The translations under genes and the position numbers were made by a program. A model generated the notes under the pieces. The model searched no databases and had not been told where the DNA came from. It saw only the letters and a list, made by a program, of their open reading frames with translations. Below are positions 49,631-56,703 of a stretch of 64,000 nt of DNA, in pieces (the first letter of the stretch is position 1; the number at the start of each line of letters is the position of its first letter). This DNA comes from Bacteroidetes bacterium HGW-Bacteroidetes-4 (GTDB lineage: Bacteria > Bacteroidota > Bacteroidia > Bacteroidales > SZUA-534). The DNA is taken from the NCBI GenBank assembly GCA_002840905.1, contig PHDD01000001.1, forward strand, positions 278,606 to 342,605. Reading direction: 5' to 3'.

Positions 49631-50120
49631 TAAGTTAAAATTCAAAACCCAATAAACTAAATCACAAAAAGTTTATGAGCGAAAGATACTTTTATGATTT
49701 AGAAGAAAGAACTTTGAAATTTGCAATTGATATTCGTCAGTTTATTAAAAAACTCCCGAAGACTATAGCAAATAATGAAGACAGTAAACAACTTGTTCGG
49801 TCTTCGGGTTCAATTGGAGCAAATTATGTTGAAGCAAATGAATCACTTGGTACAAAGGACAAATTGATGCGAAAGAAAATTAGCAGAAAAGAATGTAAAG
49901 AATCTGTCTTTTGGCTGAAATGCATTAATGAATCCAATGAATTAAATAATTCAGTTGAAGCTAACCTGTTGATTAATGAGGATACAGAATTATTAAAAAT
50001 ATTTTCTTCGATTATTGAGAAGCTTAAAGATTAAACAATGTTTTTGTCATTTTTTTTGACCTTTGTGATTTGTTATTTTTTGATTTTTTTATTTGGACTT
50101 TGATTTTTGATATTTAACTA
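49631..50120. mobile_element. Four-helix-bundle insertion with imperfect inverted flanks
   Basis: The left flank (49631-49670) and the reverse complement of the right flank (50059-50120) share AGTTAAAxTxTCAAAA-like and ATCACAAA blocks in the same order, with extra bases on the right side. They enclose a four-helix-bundle gene in the middle of a sulfur operon. The flanks are low in complexity, so the match needs a proper alignment. If real, the unit is a small insertion of the type carrying these proteins elsewhere in bacterial genomes. Confidence 0.45.
49675..50034 (+). CDS. Four-helix bundle protein (23S rRNA IVP family)
   Basis: A 119-residue helical protein. DLEERTLKFAIDIRQFIKKLP, QLVRSSGSIGANYVEAN and KECKESVFWLKCI are characteristic of the S23/IVP (intervening sequence) family. 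These proteins are found inside 23S rRNA intervening sequences and scattered singly in Bacteroidota and Spirochaete genomes; their biochemical role is not settled. Here the gene sits between the sulfur transporter and the rhodanese-like gene, with which it has no obvious functional link. It is more AT-rich than its neighbours and has inverted, AT-rich flanks, which suggests arrival by insertion. Confidence 0.88.
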   Translation: MSERYFYDLEERTLKFAIDIRQFIKKLPKTIANNEDSKQLVRSSGSIGANYVEANESLGTKDKLMRKKISRKECKESVFWLKCINESNELNNSVEANLLINEDTELLKIFSSIIEKLKD

Positions 50121-50130
50121 TTTATAAATT

Positions 50131-50772
50131 ATGAAAAAGATACAAGATTTGAAACCACGAATTTTACTGGCCATGGCATTAATTCCTCTGGCGCTGGTAA
50201 TAGCTGCAGTTCCCGAGAATACAACCAAACCCTTCAAACTTACCATTGAGGAATTACTTAATGAGGTAACCGAAGGGGCACAGTATTTTACAACCGATCA
50301 GATTGCTGATTTCATTGTTCAAAAAGATCCATCGATTCAGTTAATCGACGTGCGTTCGACCGATGAATACGAAACCTATCATTTACCCGGAGCCATCAAC
50401 ATTCCTTTGGCCGATATCGGCTCTGAGGAATGGTTGGGCTACCTTGATCAGGATTTACGCACCAACGTATTTTACTCGAATGGAACGGTGAGTGCCAATC
50501 AGGCATGGATTATTTGCACCCAGCGCGGTTTTAAAAACAATTACGTTTTGCAGGGTGGTTTAAACTATTGGGCCGAAACCATTTTGAATCCGCAAAAACC
50601 GGCCGAAACTGCTCCAAGCGATGAATTTGCCAAATACGATTTCCGCAAAGCCATGAATGCGGCTTTGGGTGGTGGAACATTGGAAGCCAAAACAGCACCG
50701 GTAGAATCGGCTCCGGCTTTGCCTCCAATTCAAAAGAAACCGCTTAAAAAAAGAGCTGCCGGTGGTTGCTAA
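50131..50772 (+). CDS. Rhodanese-like protein without catalytic cysteine
   Basis: A 213-residue protein with an N-terminal signal or membrane anchor (residues about 9-27, ILLAMALIPLALVIAAVP). The rhodanese fold covers about residues 52-150: IQLIDVRSTDEYETYHLPGAIN and VLQGGLNYW are clear. The active-site loop, normally Y-C-x-x-G-x-R-S, reads YSNGTVS, so the nucleophilic cysteine is serine (S116) and the arginine is valine. The only cysteines are C129 in a helix and C213, the very last residue in a flexible lysine-rich tail ending AAGGC. It probably acts outside the cytoplasm with the sulfur oxidoreductase, perhaps as a sulfur-binding or scaffold protein. A terminator follows, closing the operon. 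Confidence 0.85.
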   Translation: MKKIQDLKPRILLAMALIPLALVIAAVPENTTKPFKLTIEELLNEVTEGAQYFTTDQIADFIVQKDPSIQLIDVRSTDEYETYHLPGAINIPLADIGSEEWLGYLDQDLRTNVFYSNGTVSANQAWIICTQRGFKNNYVLQGGLNYWAETILNPQKPAETAPSDEFAKYDFRKAMNAALGGGTLEAKTAPVESAPALPPIQKKPLKKRAAGGC

Positions 50773-50790
50773 CCATTAAATAAGTTATTG

Positions 50791-50828
50791 AATGACCTGT
50801 ATTTTAGTATATTTACAGGTCATTTTTT
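50791..50828 (+). terminator. Intrinsic terminator after the rhodanese-like gene
   Basis: A perfect 11-base stem (AATGACCTGTA / TACAGGTCATT), a 12-base loop and a T-run. It separates the sulfur genes from mobA, which starts 13 bases later and needs its own promoter or read-through. Confidence 0.92.
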
Positions 50829-50840
50829 ATAAATAAAACC

Positions 50841-51383
50841 ATGTCGACTCTAACTGGAATTGTGATGGCGGGAGGTAAAAGTTCTCGTATGGGAACCAAC
50901 AAAGCCTTATTGCATTTCAAAGGGAAAAGGCTAATCGACAGGGCCGTGGAGATTATTTTGCCTTTGGTTGATAAAATTATCATAAGCTCAAACCAACCGC
51001 TTCCTGATATTCCTTATCCGTTTATAACCGATGCTGTTGAATCCATAGGCCCCTTGGGCGGTTTACAGGCTTGTCTAAACTCATCAACCACAGAGTGGAA
51101 TATACTTATTCCCTGCGATACGCCTTTTCTTTCGGTTTCATTGTATCAGCAAATGCTGCAACATACCACAGCGGTCGATGCCGTTATAGCCAAACATGTT
51201 GATGGAAAAATTGAGCCATTAATTGGTTTGTATAACCGGTGCTTAATTCCCCTTATGGAAGAACAAATTGCCCGGGGCGATTACAAGCTTATAAACCTTT
51301 TGCATCGGGCCCGTATTTATTATTTTGAAACCGAAGAGCTGCATCAGTTTAGAAATATGAATTATCCGGGCGATTTGTTATGA
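50841..51383 (+). CDS. mobA: Molybdenum cofactor guanylyltransferase
   Basis: A 180-residue MobA. The nucleotide-binding start GIVMAGGKSSRMGTNKALL, the LGGLQACL segment and PCDTPF are the standard family motifs. The enzyme joins GMP to molybdopterin to give the bis-guanylyl cofactor used by DMSO-reductase-family enzymes such as the oxidoreductase encoded 4 kb upstream. It overlaps the next gene by 4 bases. Co-location suggests that the cofactor-finishing step is supplied together with its client. Confidence 0.94.
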   Translation: MSTLTGIVMAGGKSSRMGTNKALLHFKGKRLIDRAVEIILPLVDKIIISSNQPLPDIPYPFITDAVESIGPLGGLQACLNSSTTEWNILIPCDTPFLSVSLYQQMLQHTTAVDAVIAKHVDGKIEPLIGLYNRCLIPLMEEQIARGDYKLINLLHRARIYYFETEELHQFRNMNYPGDLL

Positions 51384-51907
51384 TGGAGTGGAAAAATATG
51401 CTGGTTATAGCAGGAACCAACCGCAATGTCGGTAAAACTAACCTGGCATGTAAAATAATCCGTCAAATTTCGCAAACTCAGCCGGTTGTGGCTGTAAAAA
51501 TCACACCGCATTTTCATGCCGACTGTTCATCGTGCCAGATGTTATATGCTGCCGAAGGTTTGCAAATTACCAAAGAACTAAGTACCCAAAGCAGTAAAGA
51601 CAGTTCTCTGATGCTGGCAGCAGGAGCCAGCGAGGTTTACTACGTTCAGGCAAAAGACGATAAACTGTCTGTTGTTATCGGTTTTTTAAAGAAGCATATT
51701 CCCCAATTCCTGCCAGTGGTTTGCGAATCGGCTGCCATCCGCAATTTTATAAATCCTGGAGAGTTTATCCTGCTTTCGGGCGATAAAATACCCTTAAAGA
51801 ATCTCGATAAAATTCCTTTAGCCGATGCACACCTGCAGAATTTTGATTTTAATGCCATTCAATTTGCCTTTTCTTCAGCAGGCTGGCAATTAAAACACCA
51901 GGAGTAA
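51380..51907 (+). CDS. MobB-like P-loop protein
   Basis: A 175-residue protein with a Walker A motif, GTNRNVGKTNL, near the N-terminus and a histidine/cysteine cluster (ITPHFHADCSSC) at about residues 43-54. The pairing with mobA by ATGA overlap, the length and the P-loop suggest a role like MobB, a GTP-binding helper of cofactor guanylylation, but the middle and end of the sequence do not closely match MobB as I know it. The His/Cys cluster could bind metal. I therefore call it MobB-like. It ends 46 bases before a convergent small membrane protein gene. Confidence 0.75.
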   Translation: MMEWKNMLVIAGTNRNVGKTNLACKIIRQISQTQPVVAVKITPHFHADCSSCQMLYAAEGLQITKELSTQSSKDSSLMLAAGASEVYYVQAKDDKLSVVIGFLKKHIPQFLPVVCESAAIRNFINPGEFILLSGDKIPLKNLDKIPLADAHLQNFDFNAIQFAFSSAGWQLKHQE

Positions 51908-51953
51908 ATAAGCAGTAAAAATTTTGGCAGTACTGATAAGAAGTGTAAGGTAA

Positions 51954-52205
51954 CTAATCGAGTTTAAGCTTTTCAGTTTTTATTCGGGGTTCCTCATTGT
52001 CATTAGTTCCTGTGCTGCAGGTTCCAAAACCCAATAAAGCATACAAAGGACAGCAACGTTTTAGCGATGTTACTCCCAGAATTCCTGCACCAATTAATAA
52101 GCCATCGCTCCACGATTCGGGAAGCAATTTGGCAAAATATAAAAGCACCAAAATACCAGCCACTGAAAGCCTGATTATCCGATCGTTTTTTCCAACATTA
52201 TGCAT
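51954..52205 (-). CDS. DUF2892 (YgaP-like) inner membrane protein
   Basis: An 83-residue protein when started at the ATG at 52205 (MHNVGKNDRIIRLSV), which begins the conserved domain. An upstream in-frame ATG at 52286 adds 27 residues without family resemblance. Two membrane helices (about 12-30 and 33-50) are followed by the cysteine motif CCPLYALLGFGTCST, typical of DUF2892. In other proteins the domain is fused to rhodanese, so sulfur-related membrane function is plausible. Its position near sulfur genes agrees, although it lies on the opposite strand. Confidence 0.85.
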   Translation of the reverse strand: MHNVGKNDRIIRLSVAGILVLLYFAKLLPESWSDGLLIGAGILGVTSLKRCCPLYALLGFGTCSTGTNDNEEPRIKTEKLKLD

Positions 52206-52354
52206 AATCCAAAATTTTAGACCACAAAAATACGCAAAATAGTTGAGCGTTCTTATAAATGTCTTACTTATTGCTATGTGTTTCATTGGCAGGTATCGGC
52301 GGTTTTATTTCATTGGGTTATGATTAATTCTTAATTTAATTTTTTTAAACATAA

Positions 52355-52380
52355 TTACACCTCGTGTAACATTGGTTACA
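52355..52380. promoter_or_regulatory. Palindromic operator upstream of nrfHA
   Basis: TGTAAC-N4-GTTACA (52365-52380) is a perfect palindrome centred about 43 bases before the predicted transcription start. TTACAC-N3-GTGTAA (52355-52369) is a second perfect palindrome sharing one half-site with it. The arrangement suits a dimeric CRP/FNR-family activator in the class II position. The regulator itself is not in this window. Confidence 0.6.
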
Positions 52381-52401
52381 TTTTTATATATTTATATGCG
52401 C

Positions 52402-52409
52402 TATTTTTG
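52402..52409 (+). promoter_or_regulatory. -7 box of nrfHA
   Basis: TATTTTTG matches TAnnTTTG. There is no clear TTTG at -33, which fits a promoter depending on an activator. The TTG at 52407 that opens the reading frame lies inside this box and so cannot be the start codon. Confidence 0.6.
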
Positions 52410-52424
52410 AACAAAATAAAACAA

Positions 52425-53012
52425 ATGCCTATGAATAGTATGAATTGGTATAAAAAACTGATTCCCCCCGACCGTTGGAAATTGCCTGTGATTATCGTAT
52501 TGGGCATTGCTGTGGGTATGGGTTTTTATTTGTTAAAAATAAGTAAAGCCGCCTCTTATTTGTCCGATGAACCGCAAACCTGTGTCAATTGTCACCTTAT
52601 GGCACCACAGTTTGCCACATGGAATCATTCATCGCACCGGCAGTGGGCAACCTGTAACGATTGTCACGTGCCACAGGATAATTTTTTCAACAAATACTAC
52701 TTTAAAGCCAAAGATGGACTCCGGCATGCAACCATTTTCACTTTGCGAAAAGAGCCTCAGGTAATTTTTATTCTTGAGGCTGGACAAGAGGTAGTACATA
52801 ATAATTGTGTGCGTTGTCACTCAAAATTGTTGGAAGTCGATCAAAAACTGGTGAATAACAATTTTCACCACCAACGCACTGATCGCCGTTGCTGGGACTG
52901 TCACCGCGAAGTACCCCACGGAAGGGTTAACAGCCTTTCGAGCACACCCGATGCACGTGTTCCACTGCCCGAAAGCCCGGTTCCCGATTGGATTAAAAAA
53001 TTAACAAAATAA
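52425..53012 (+). CDS. nrfH: Cytochrome c nitrite reductase small subunit, tetrahaem
   Basis: About 195 residues, counted from the ATG at 52425 (52431 and 52440 are alternatives). One N-terminal membrane helix (LPVIIVLGIAVGMGFYLL) anchors a periplasmic domain with four haem-binding C-x-x-C-H motifs: CVNCH, CNDCH, CVRCH and CWDCH. This is the NapC/NirT-family quinol dehydrogenase NrfH, which takes electrons from menaquinol and passes them to NrfA. nrfA starts 32 bases later. The operator and promoter upstream indicate control by anaerobiosis or nitrogen oxides. Confidence 0.95.
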   Translation: MPMNSMNWYKKLIPPDRWKLPVIIVLGIAVGMGFYLLKISKAASYLSDEPQTCVNCHLMAPQFATWNHSSHRQWATCNDCHVPQDNFFNKYYFKAKDGLRHATIFTLRKEPQVIFILEAGQEVVHNNCVRCHSKLLEVDQKLVNNNFHHQRTDRRCWDCHREVPHGRVNSLSSTPDARVPLPESPVPDWIKKLTK

Positions 53013-53044
53013 TTATTGGTAAACACTATTTAAATTAAATACAG

Positions 53045-54562
53045 ATGAAACCTATTACAGAGCAAATAAAAAACAAACCTATTTTAGGTTGGGTTCTCTT
53101 TTTGGGAACGGTTGTGGTGGTATTTTTATTGGGAATGCTGGCATCGGCCGTGATGGAAAGGCGTGCTGAAGCTGTTTTTGCTTATACACCACAGGTTAAA
53201 CATTCACAGTTTGAACCACGTAACGAAGTTTGGGGAAAAAACTTTCCCCGTCAATACCAGTCGTACAAAAATACTTCCGATACCTCGTTCCGGAGCATGT
53301 ACAACGGAGGGGCTATGATTGATATGCTTGAAGTCGATCCCCGCCTGGTTATCCTTTGGGCAGGTTATGGTTTTTCAAAAGAATACAATCAGGGACGTGG
53401 CCATGCCTATGCCATCGACGATGTCCGCAATATTCTCAGAACCGGGGCTCCTGTGGGTCAGGAAAAAAGTCCCATGCCAAATACCTGCTGGACCTGTAAA
53501 AGTCCCGATGTACCCCGGGTGATGAATGAAATTGGTGTGGCTGAATTTTACAAAGGAAGCTGGGAAGAGAAAGGTCATGAAGTAGTAAACCATATTGGTT
53601 GTGCCGATTGTCACGATGCCGAAAATATGAACCTGCGTATTTCGCGCCCGGCTTTGCTCGAAACTTTTACCCGTATTGGTAAAGACATTAATAAGGTGTC
53701 TCATCAGGAAATGCGTTCCCTGGTTTGTGCCCAGTGTCATGTGGAATACTATTTTAATAAAGAAACACCGGTAAAAGGAGTTCCTTATTTAACCTTCCCC
53801 TGGGATAACGGTTTTTCGGCCGAAGCTATGGAATCCTATTACGACCAAATGGAATTCTCTGACTGGACCCATCAACTGAGCAAGGCACCCATGCTGAAAG
53901 CGCAGCATCCGGGATACGAGGTTTACATGACCGGAGTACACGCCAAAAGGGGCGTATCGTGTGCCGATTGTCACATGCCTTACAAAAATGAAGGTGGACA
54001 AAAATTTACCGATCATCACATTCAAAGTCCATTGAACAATGTGGCCAATTCGTGTCAGGTTTGTCACCGCGAAGAAACAGAGCGACTGATTCAGGATGTT
54101 TATGAGCGCCAAACCAAAATTATTGAAAACCGCGATGAACTGGAAAAACTGCTGGTGCATGCACATGTCGAAGCTGAATTTGCCTGGAAAAAGGGTGCCA
54201 CCGAAGCACAAATGAAAGATATTCTGATGGATATCCGCCATGCCCAATGGCGTTGGGATTATGCTGCAGCCAGTCATGGAGGTTCGTTCCATTCGCCGGT
54301 TGAAATTGGCCGGGTAATCAGTACCGGAATCACCATTGCGCAGGAAGGACGCATTAAACTGGCCCGCCTGTTGGCCGCTTTGGGGCATAACGAGGCCATT
54401 CCTTATCCCGATATTTCAACCAAAGCCAAAGCGCAAAAATACATTGGCCTGCCCATGGATGAACTGAATGCATCGAAAAAAATATTTTTGGAGCAGGTTA
54501 TTCCACAATGGGATGCCAAAGCGGCTGAACGCGAAAAGACTTATGAGATTACCAATTTTTAA
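53045..54562 (+). CDS. nrfA: Ammonia-forming cytochrome c nitrite reductase
   Basis: A 505-residue pentahaem cytochrome. A signal anchor covers residues about 14-36. The catalytic haem site has the unusual lysine ligand motif CWTCK (C148-K152), and four C-x-x-C-H sites follow: CADCHD, CAQCH, CADCHM and CQVCH. The histidines and the helical C-terminal domain are of normal length. NrfA reduces nitrite by six electrons to ammonium in the periplasm, and also reduces nitric oxide and hydroxylamine. It forms a membrane complex with NrfH. No NrfBCD or maturation genes accompany it, which is usual for the NrfHA type. Confidence 0.97.
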   Translation: MKPITEQIKNKPILGWVLFLGTVVVVFLLGMLASAVMERRAEAVFAYTPQVKHSQFEPRNEVWGKNFPRQYQSYKNTSDTSFRSMYNGGAMIDMLEVDPRLVILWAGYGFSKEYNQGRGHAYAIDDVRNILRTGAPVGQEKSPMPNTCWTCKSPDVPRVMNEIGVAEFYKGSWEEKGHEVVNHIGCADCHDAENMNLRISRPALLETFTRIGKDINKVSHQEMRSLVCAQCHVEYYFNKETPVKGVPYLTFPWDNGFSAEAMESYYDQMEFSDWTHQLSKAPMLKAQHPGYEVYMTGVHAKRGVSCADCHMPYKNEGGQKFTDHHIQSPLNNVANSCQVCHREETERLIQDVYERQTKIIENRDELEKLLVHAHVEAEFAWKKGATEAQMKDILMDIRHAQWRWDYAAASHGGSFHSPVEIGRVISTGITIAQEGRIKLARLLAALGHNEAIPYPDISTKAKAQKYIGLPMDELNASKKIFLEQVIPQWDAKAAEREKTYEITNF

Positions 54563-54581
54563 TAGTATGTTTAGTTAGAAT

Positions 54582-54618
54582 CATTCCCGGGTTAATATCA
54601 GCCCGGGAATGTTTTTTT
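54582..54618 (+). terminator. Intrinsic terminator of nrfHA
   Basis: A 10-base stem (CATTCCCGGG / CCCGGGAATG) and seven T residues, 20 bases after the nrfA stop. It isolates nrfHA from the following genes. Confidence 0.94.
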
Positions 54619-54709
54619 GAAAAAATGCGGTGTTTTTTATAGGGTATGCTAAAAGGTTCCGGTCATAGTAGTAAGAATGAAAATTGTTTAACCTTTAAAA
54701 CATACGATT

Positions 54710-56005
54710 ATGAAAACAACAAAAAAAATAAAAGCAGGATTGGTTCTGATATTAATTGCCGCTTTTTCGATGAGCACCGTGAGTGCATCGGATTTGTTTT
54801 TAGGAAAGAAACAAAAACAAACCGATGAATCGTTTAAAACTTTTCAGGGTAAAATTATTGATGCAGAATCGTCGCAGCCTCTAATTTTTGCCGCAGTGGC
54901 TATTGAAGGAACCAATATTGCCACGGTTTCGAATACCGAAGGTAATTTCACATTAAAGGTTCCCAATCAGTATTTAACAGCTAAAATTAAGATTTCGTAC
55001 ATTGGCTATGAAAACCTTACCTTTCCGGTTTCCGATTTAAAAGAGGGTAAAAGCAATGTGCTGAAAATGCAAATGATTTCGGTTAATCTTACCGAGGTAA
55101 AAGTATTTCCGAACAATCCGCGCCTTTTAATTGAGAAAGTGCTGGCCATGCGCAGTAAAAACTATGCCAGCGACCCGGTAATAATGACTGCTTTTTACCG
55201 CGAAACCATTAAAAAACGCTGGAGTTACATAGCCTTATCCGAAGCGGTAGTCGAAGTTTACAAGCAGTCTTATAACAACGAGCGGCAGGATTTGGTAAAA
55301 CTTTACAAAGGCCGCAAAAGTACCGATGTGGAGAAAATGGATACCTTACTCTTCAAGTTACAGGGAGGTCCGTATTCAACCCTGATGCTCGACGTGGTTA
55401 AAGATCCGTATTTGGTGCTCTCCGAAGATGTGCTTGACCATTACACCTATACTTATATCAACATTACCCGTATCGACGGCCGCCTGAACTATGTTATTGA
55501 ATTTAAACAACGCCCGTATGTTTCCACACCCTTATTTTATGGCCGCTTTTACATCGATGTTGATAATTTTGCCATCACCAGTGCTTCGTTCAGCCTGAAT
55601 ACTGAAAACGAACAAGAGGCCAGCGCCATGTTTATCAAGCGCAAACCCATAGGAGTAAATGTGGTACCCACATCGGCAACCTACCTGGTAAATTATACCG
55701 AAAAAGACGGAAAATGGTACTACAGTTATTCACGCGGCGAGGTATCGTTTAAAGTAAACTGGAAAAAGCGTTTGTTCAAAAACACCTTTAATACCATGGT
55801 TGAGATGGCAGTAACCGACTGGAAACCTGCCGATGAAAAACCCTTTAAAGCATCAGACCGGATGCGTATGAATGTGGTTATGACCGAAACTGTAAATGGT
55901 TTTGCCGATGCCGACTTCTGGGGCGAATACAACACCATTGAACCGGAACAATCCATTGAATCGGCCATTAAAAAGATTAAAAAGAATCTTGAAAAAACTA
56001 AATAG
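54710..56005 (+). CDS. Carboxypeptidase-regulatory-domain protein, paralogue without STN
   Basis: A 431-residue protein with a signal peptide (residues 1-27). A carboxypeptidase-regulatory-like (CarboxypepD_reg/DUF4480-type) domain follows at about 44-120 (FQGKIIDAESSQPLIFAAVAIEG ... ISYIGYENLTF). After it come about 300 residues I cannot name, with FYRETIKKRWSYIALSEAVVEVY and LNYVIEFKQRP. The region resembles the part before the barrel in DUF5686-type proteins, but no outer-membrane barrel follows. The whole downstream part aligns by eye with the protein at 57693 (FYRE, SEA, R-K-x-T-D, KL-x-GG, EFKQR, YS/Y-x-x-x-V/GE). It is therefore a paralogue that lacks the STN signalling domain. It is probably a periplasmic or outer-membrane-associated protein; function unknown. 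Confidence 0.8.
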   Translation: MKTTKKIKAGLVLILIAAFSMSTVSASDLFLGKKQKQTDESFKTFQGKIIDAESSQPLIFAAVAIEGTNIATVSNTEGNFTLKVPNQYLTAKIKISYIGYENLTFPVSDLKEGKSNVLKMQMISVNLTEVKVFPNNPRLLIEKVLAMRSKNYASDPVIMTAFYRETIKKRWSYIALSEAVVEVYKQSYNNERQDLVKLYKGRKSTDVEKMDTLLFKLQGGPYSTLMLDVVKDPYLVLSEDVLDHYTYTYINITRIDGRLNYVIEFKQRPYVSTPLFYGRFYIDVDNFAITSASFSLNTENEQEASAMFIKRKPIGVNVVPTSATYLVNYTEKDGKWYYSYSRGEVSFKVNWKKRLFKNTFNTMVEMAVTDWKPADEKPFKASDRMRMNVVMTETVNGFADADFWGEYNTIEPEQSIESAIKKIKKNLEKTK

Positions 56006-56015
56006 TTTGTACTTT

Positions 56016-56041
56016 AGAACCGGTCTTTAAAGGCCGGTTCT
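56016..56041 (+). terminator. Hairpin between paralogue and sigma-factor gene
   Basis: AGAACCGG / CCGGTTCT with an inner CTTTAAAG makes a near-perfect 26-base palindrome 10 bases after the stop. The tail (ATTTAT) is a poor U-tract, so partial termination, mRNA stabilisation or an operator for the next gene are all possible. Confidence 0.5.
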
Positions 56042-56064
56042 ATTTATAAACCCAACAGTTTAAA

Positions 56065-56607
56065 ATGAGCGTAGCTATTCAGTTTGCATCCATAAAAAAC
56101 GGTGACATAAAAGCTTATGAAACCCTTTTTCGTTCTTTATACCCGGCACTCTGCGCTTATGCAAATAAACTACTGAACGATGCCGACTGGGCTGAAGAAA
56201 TGGTGCAGGAAGTTTTTTACCTGCTTTGGAAAAACAAAACCCAACTAACAATTACAGGTTCTTTGAATGCTTATCTGTATAAAGCGGTACACAACAAATG
56301 CCTGCACCTGATTGCGCACCGGCAGGTAAAGGAAAAATACTCGCAGCATCAGCAATACCAAAACAATGAGGTTTTTAATGCTGATGAAGCCATGCACACC
56401 GGGGAACTGTACACGGTTTATAAAAATACCTTACGAACCTTGCCTCAACGCTGCCGGCAGATTTTTCAGATGAACCGCAATTATGGATACAAGTATCACG
56501 AAATTGCCGAAAAGCTTTCCATATCGGTTAAAACCGTTGAAGCCGATATGGGTAAAGCACTGAAGGCATTCAGGCAAAGTTTGGCCGCCTATAATGCAAA
56601 CGACTAA
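56065..56607 (+). CDS. ECF-type RNA polymerase sigma factor (FecI-like)
   Basis: A 180-residue sigma-70 family protein. Region 2 (YETLFRSLYPALCAYANKLLNDADWAEEMVQEVFYLLWKN) covers about residues 19-60 and region 4 (LPQRCRQIFQMNRNYGYKYHEIAEKLSISVKTVEADMGKAL) about 124-165. It is a typical Bacteroidota extracytoplasmic-function sigma factor. The FecR anti-sigma gene follows 96 bases later and the STN-domain protein after that, so it is expected to be released by a surface signal and to drive these genes and perhaps the upstream paralogue. Confidence 0.93.
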   Translation: MSVAIQFASIKNGDIKAYETLFRSLYPALCAYANKLLNDADWAEEMVQEVFYLLWKNKTQLTITGSLNAYLYKAVHNKCLHLIAHRQVKEKYSQHQQYQNNEVFNADEAMHTGELYTVYKNTLRTLPQRCRQIFQMNRNYGYKYHEIAEKLSISVKTVEADMGKALKAFRQSLAAYNAND

Positions 56608-56703
56608 AACAAAACAGACCATGTCTGACATTATTAATTGAAACACAAACAAAACAGTTTATACGCAATGCCAAATTGAGGCACGATTACAAGGATTAAA
56701 ACC

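Noticed and set aside
52407..52424. TTG start for nrfH
   Set aside because: It overlaps the -7 promoter box. ATG codons follow at 52425, 52431 and 52440.
53789..54388. 199-codon minus-strand open frame
   Set aside because: It is wholly antisense to nrfA, whose haem motifs are certain.
56016..56041. Strong terminator between the paralogue and the sigma-factor gene
   Set aside because: The stem is good but the U-tract is poor, so I report it as a hairpin with uncertain effect rather than a firm terminator.
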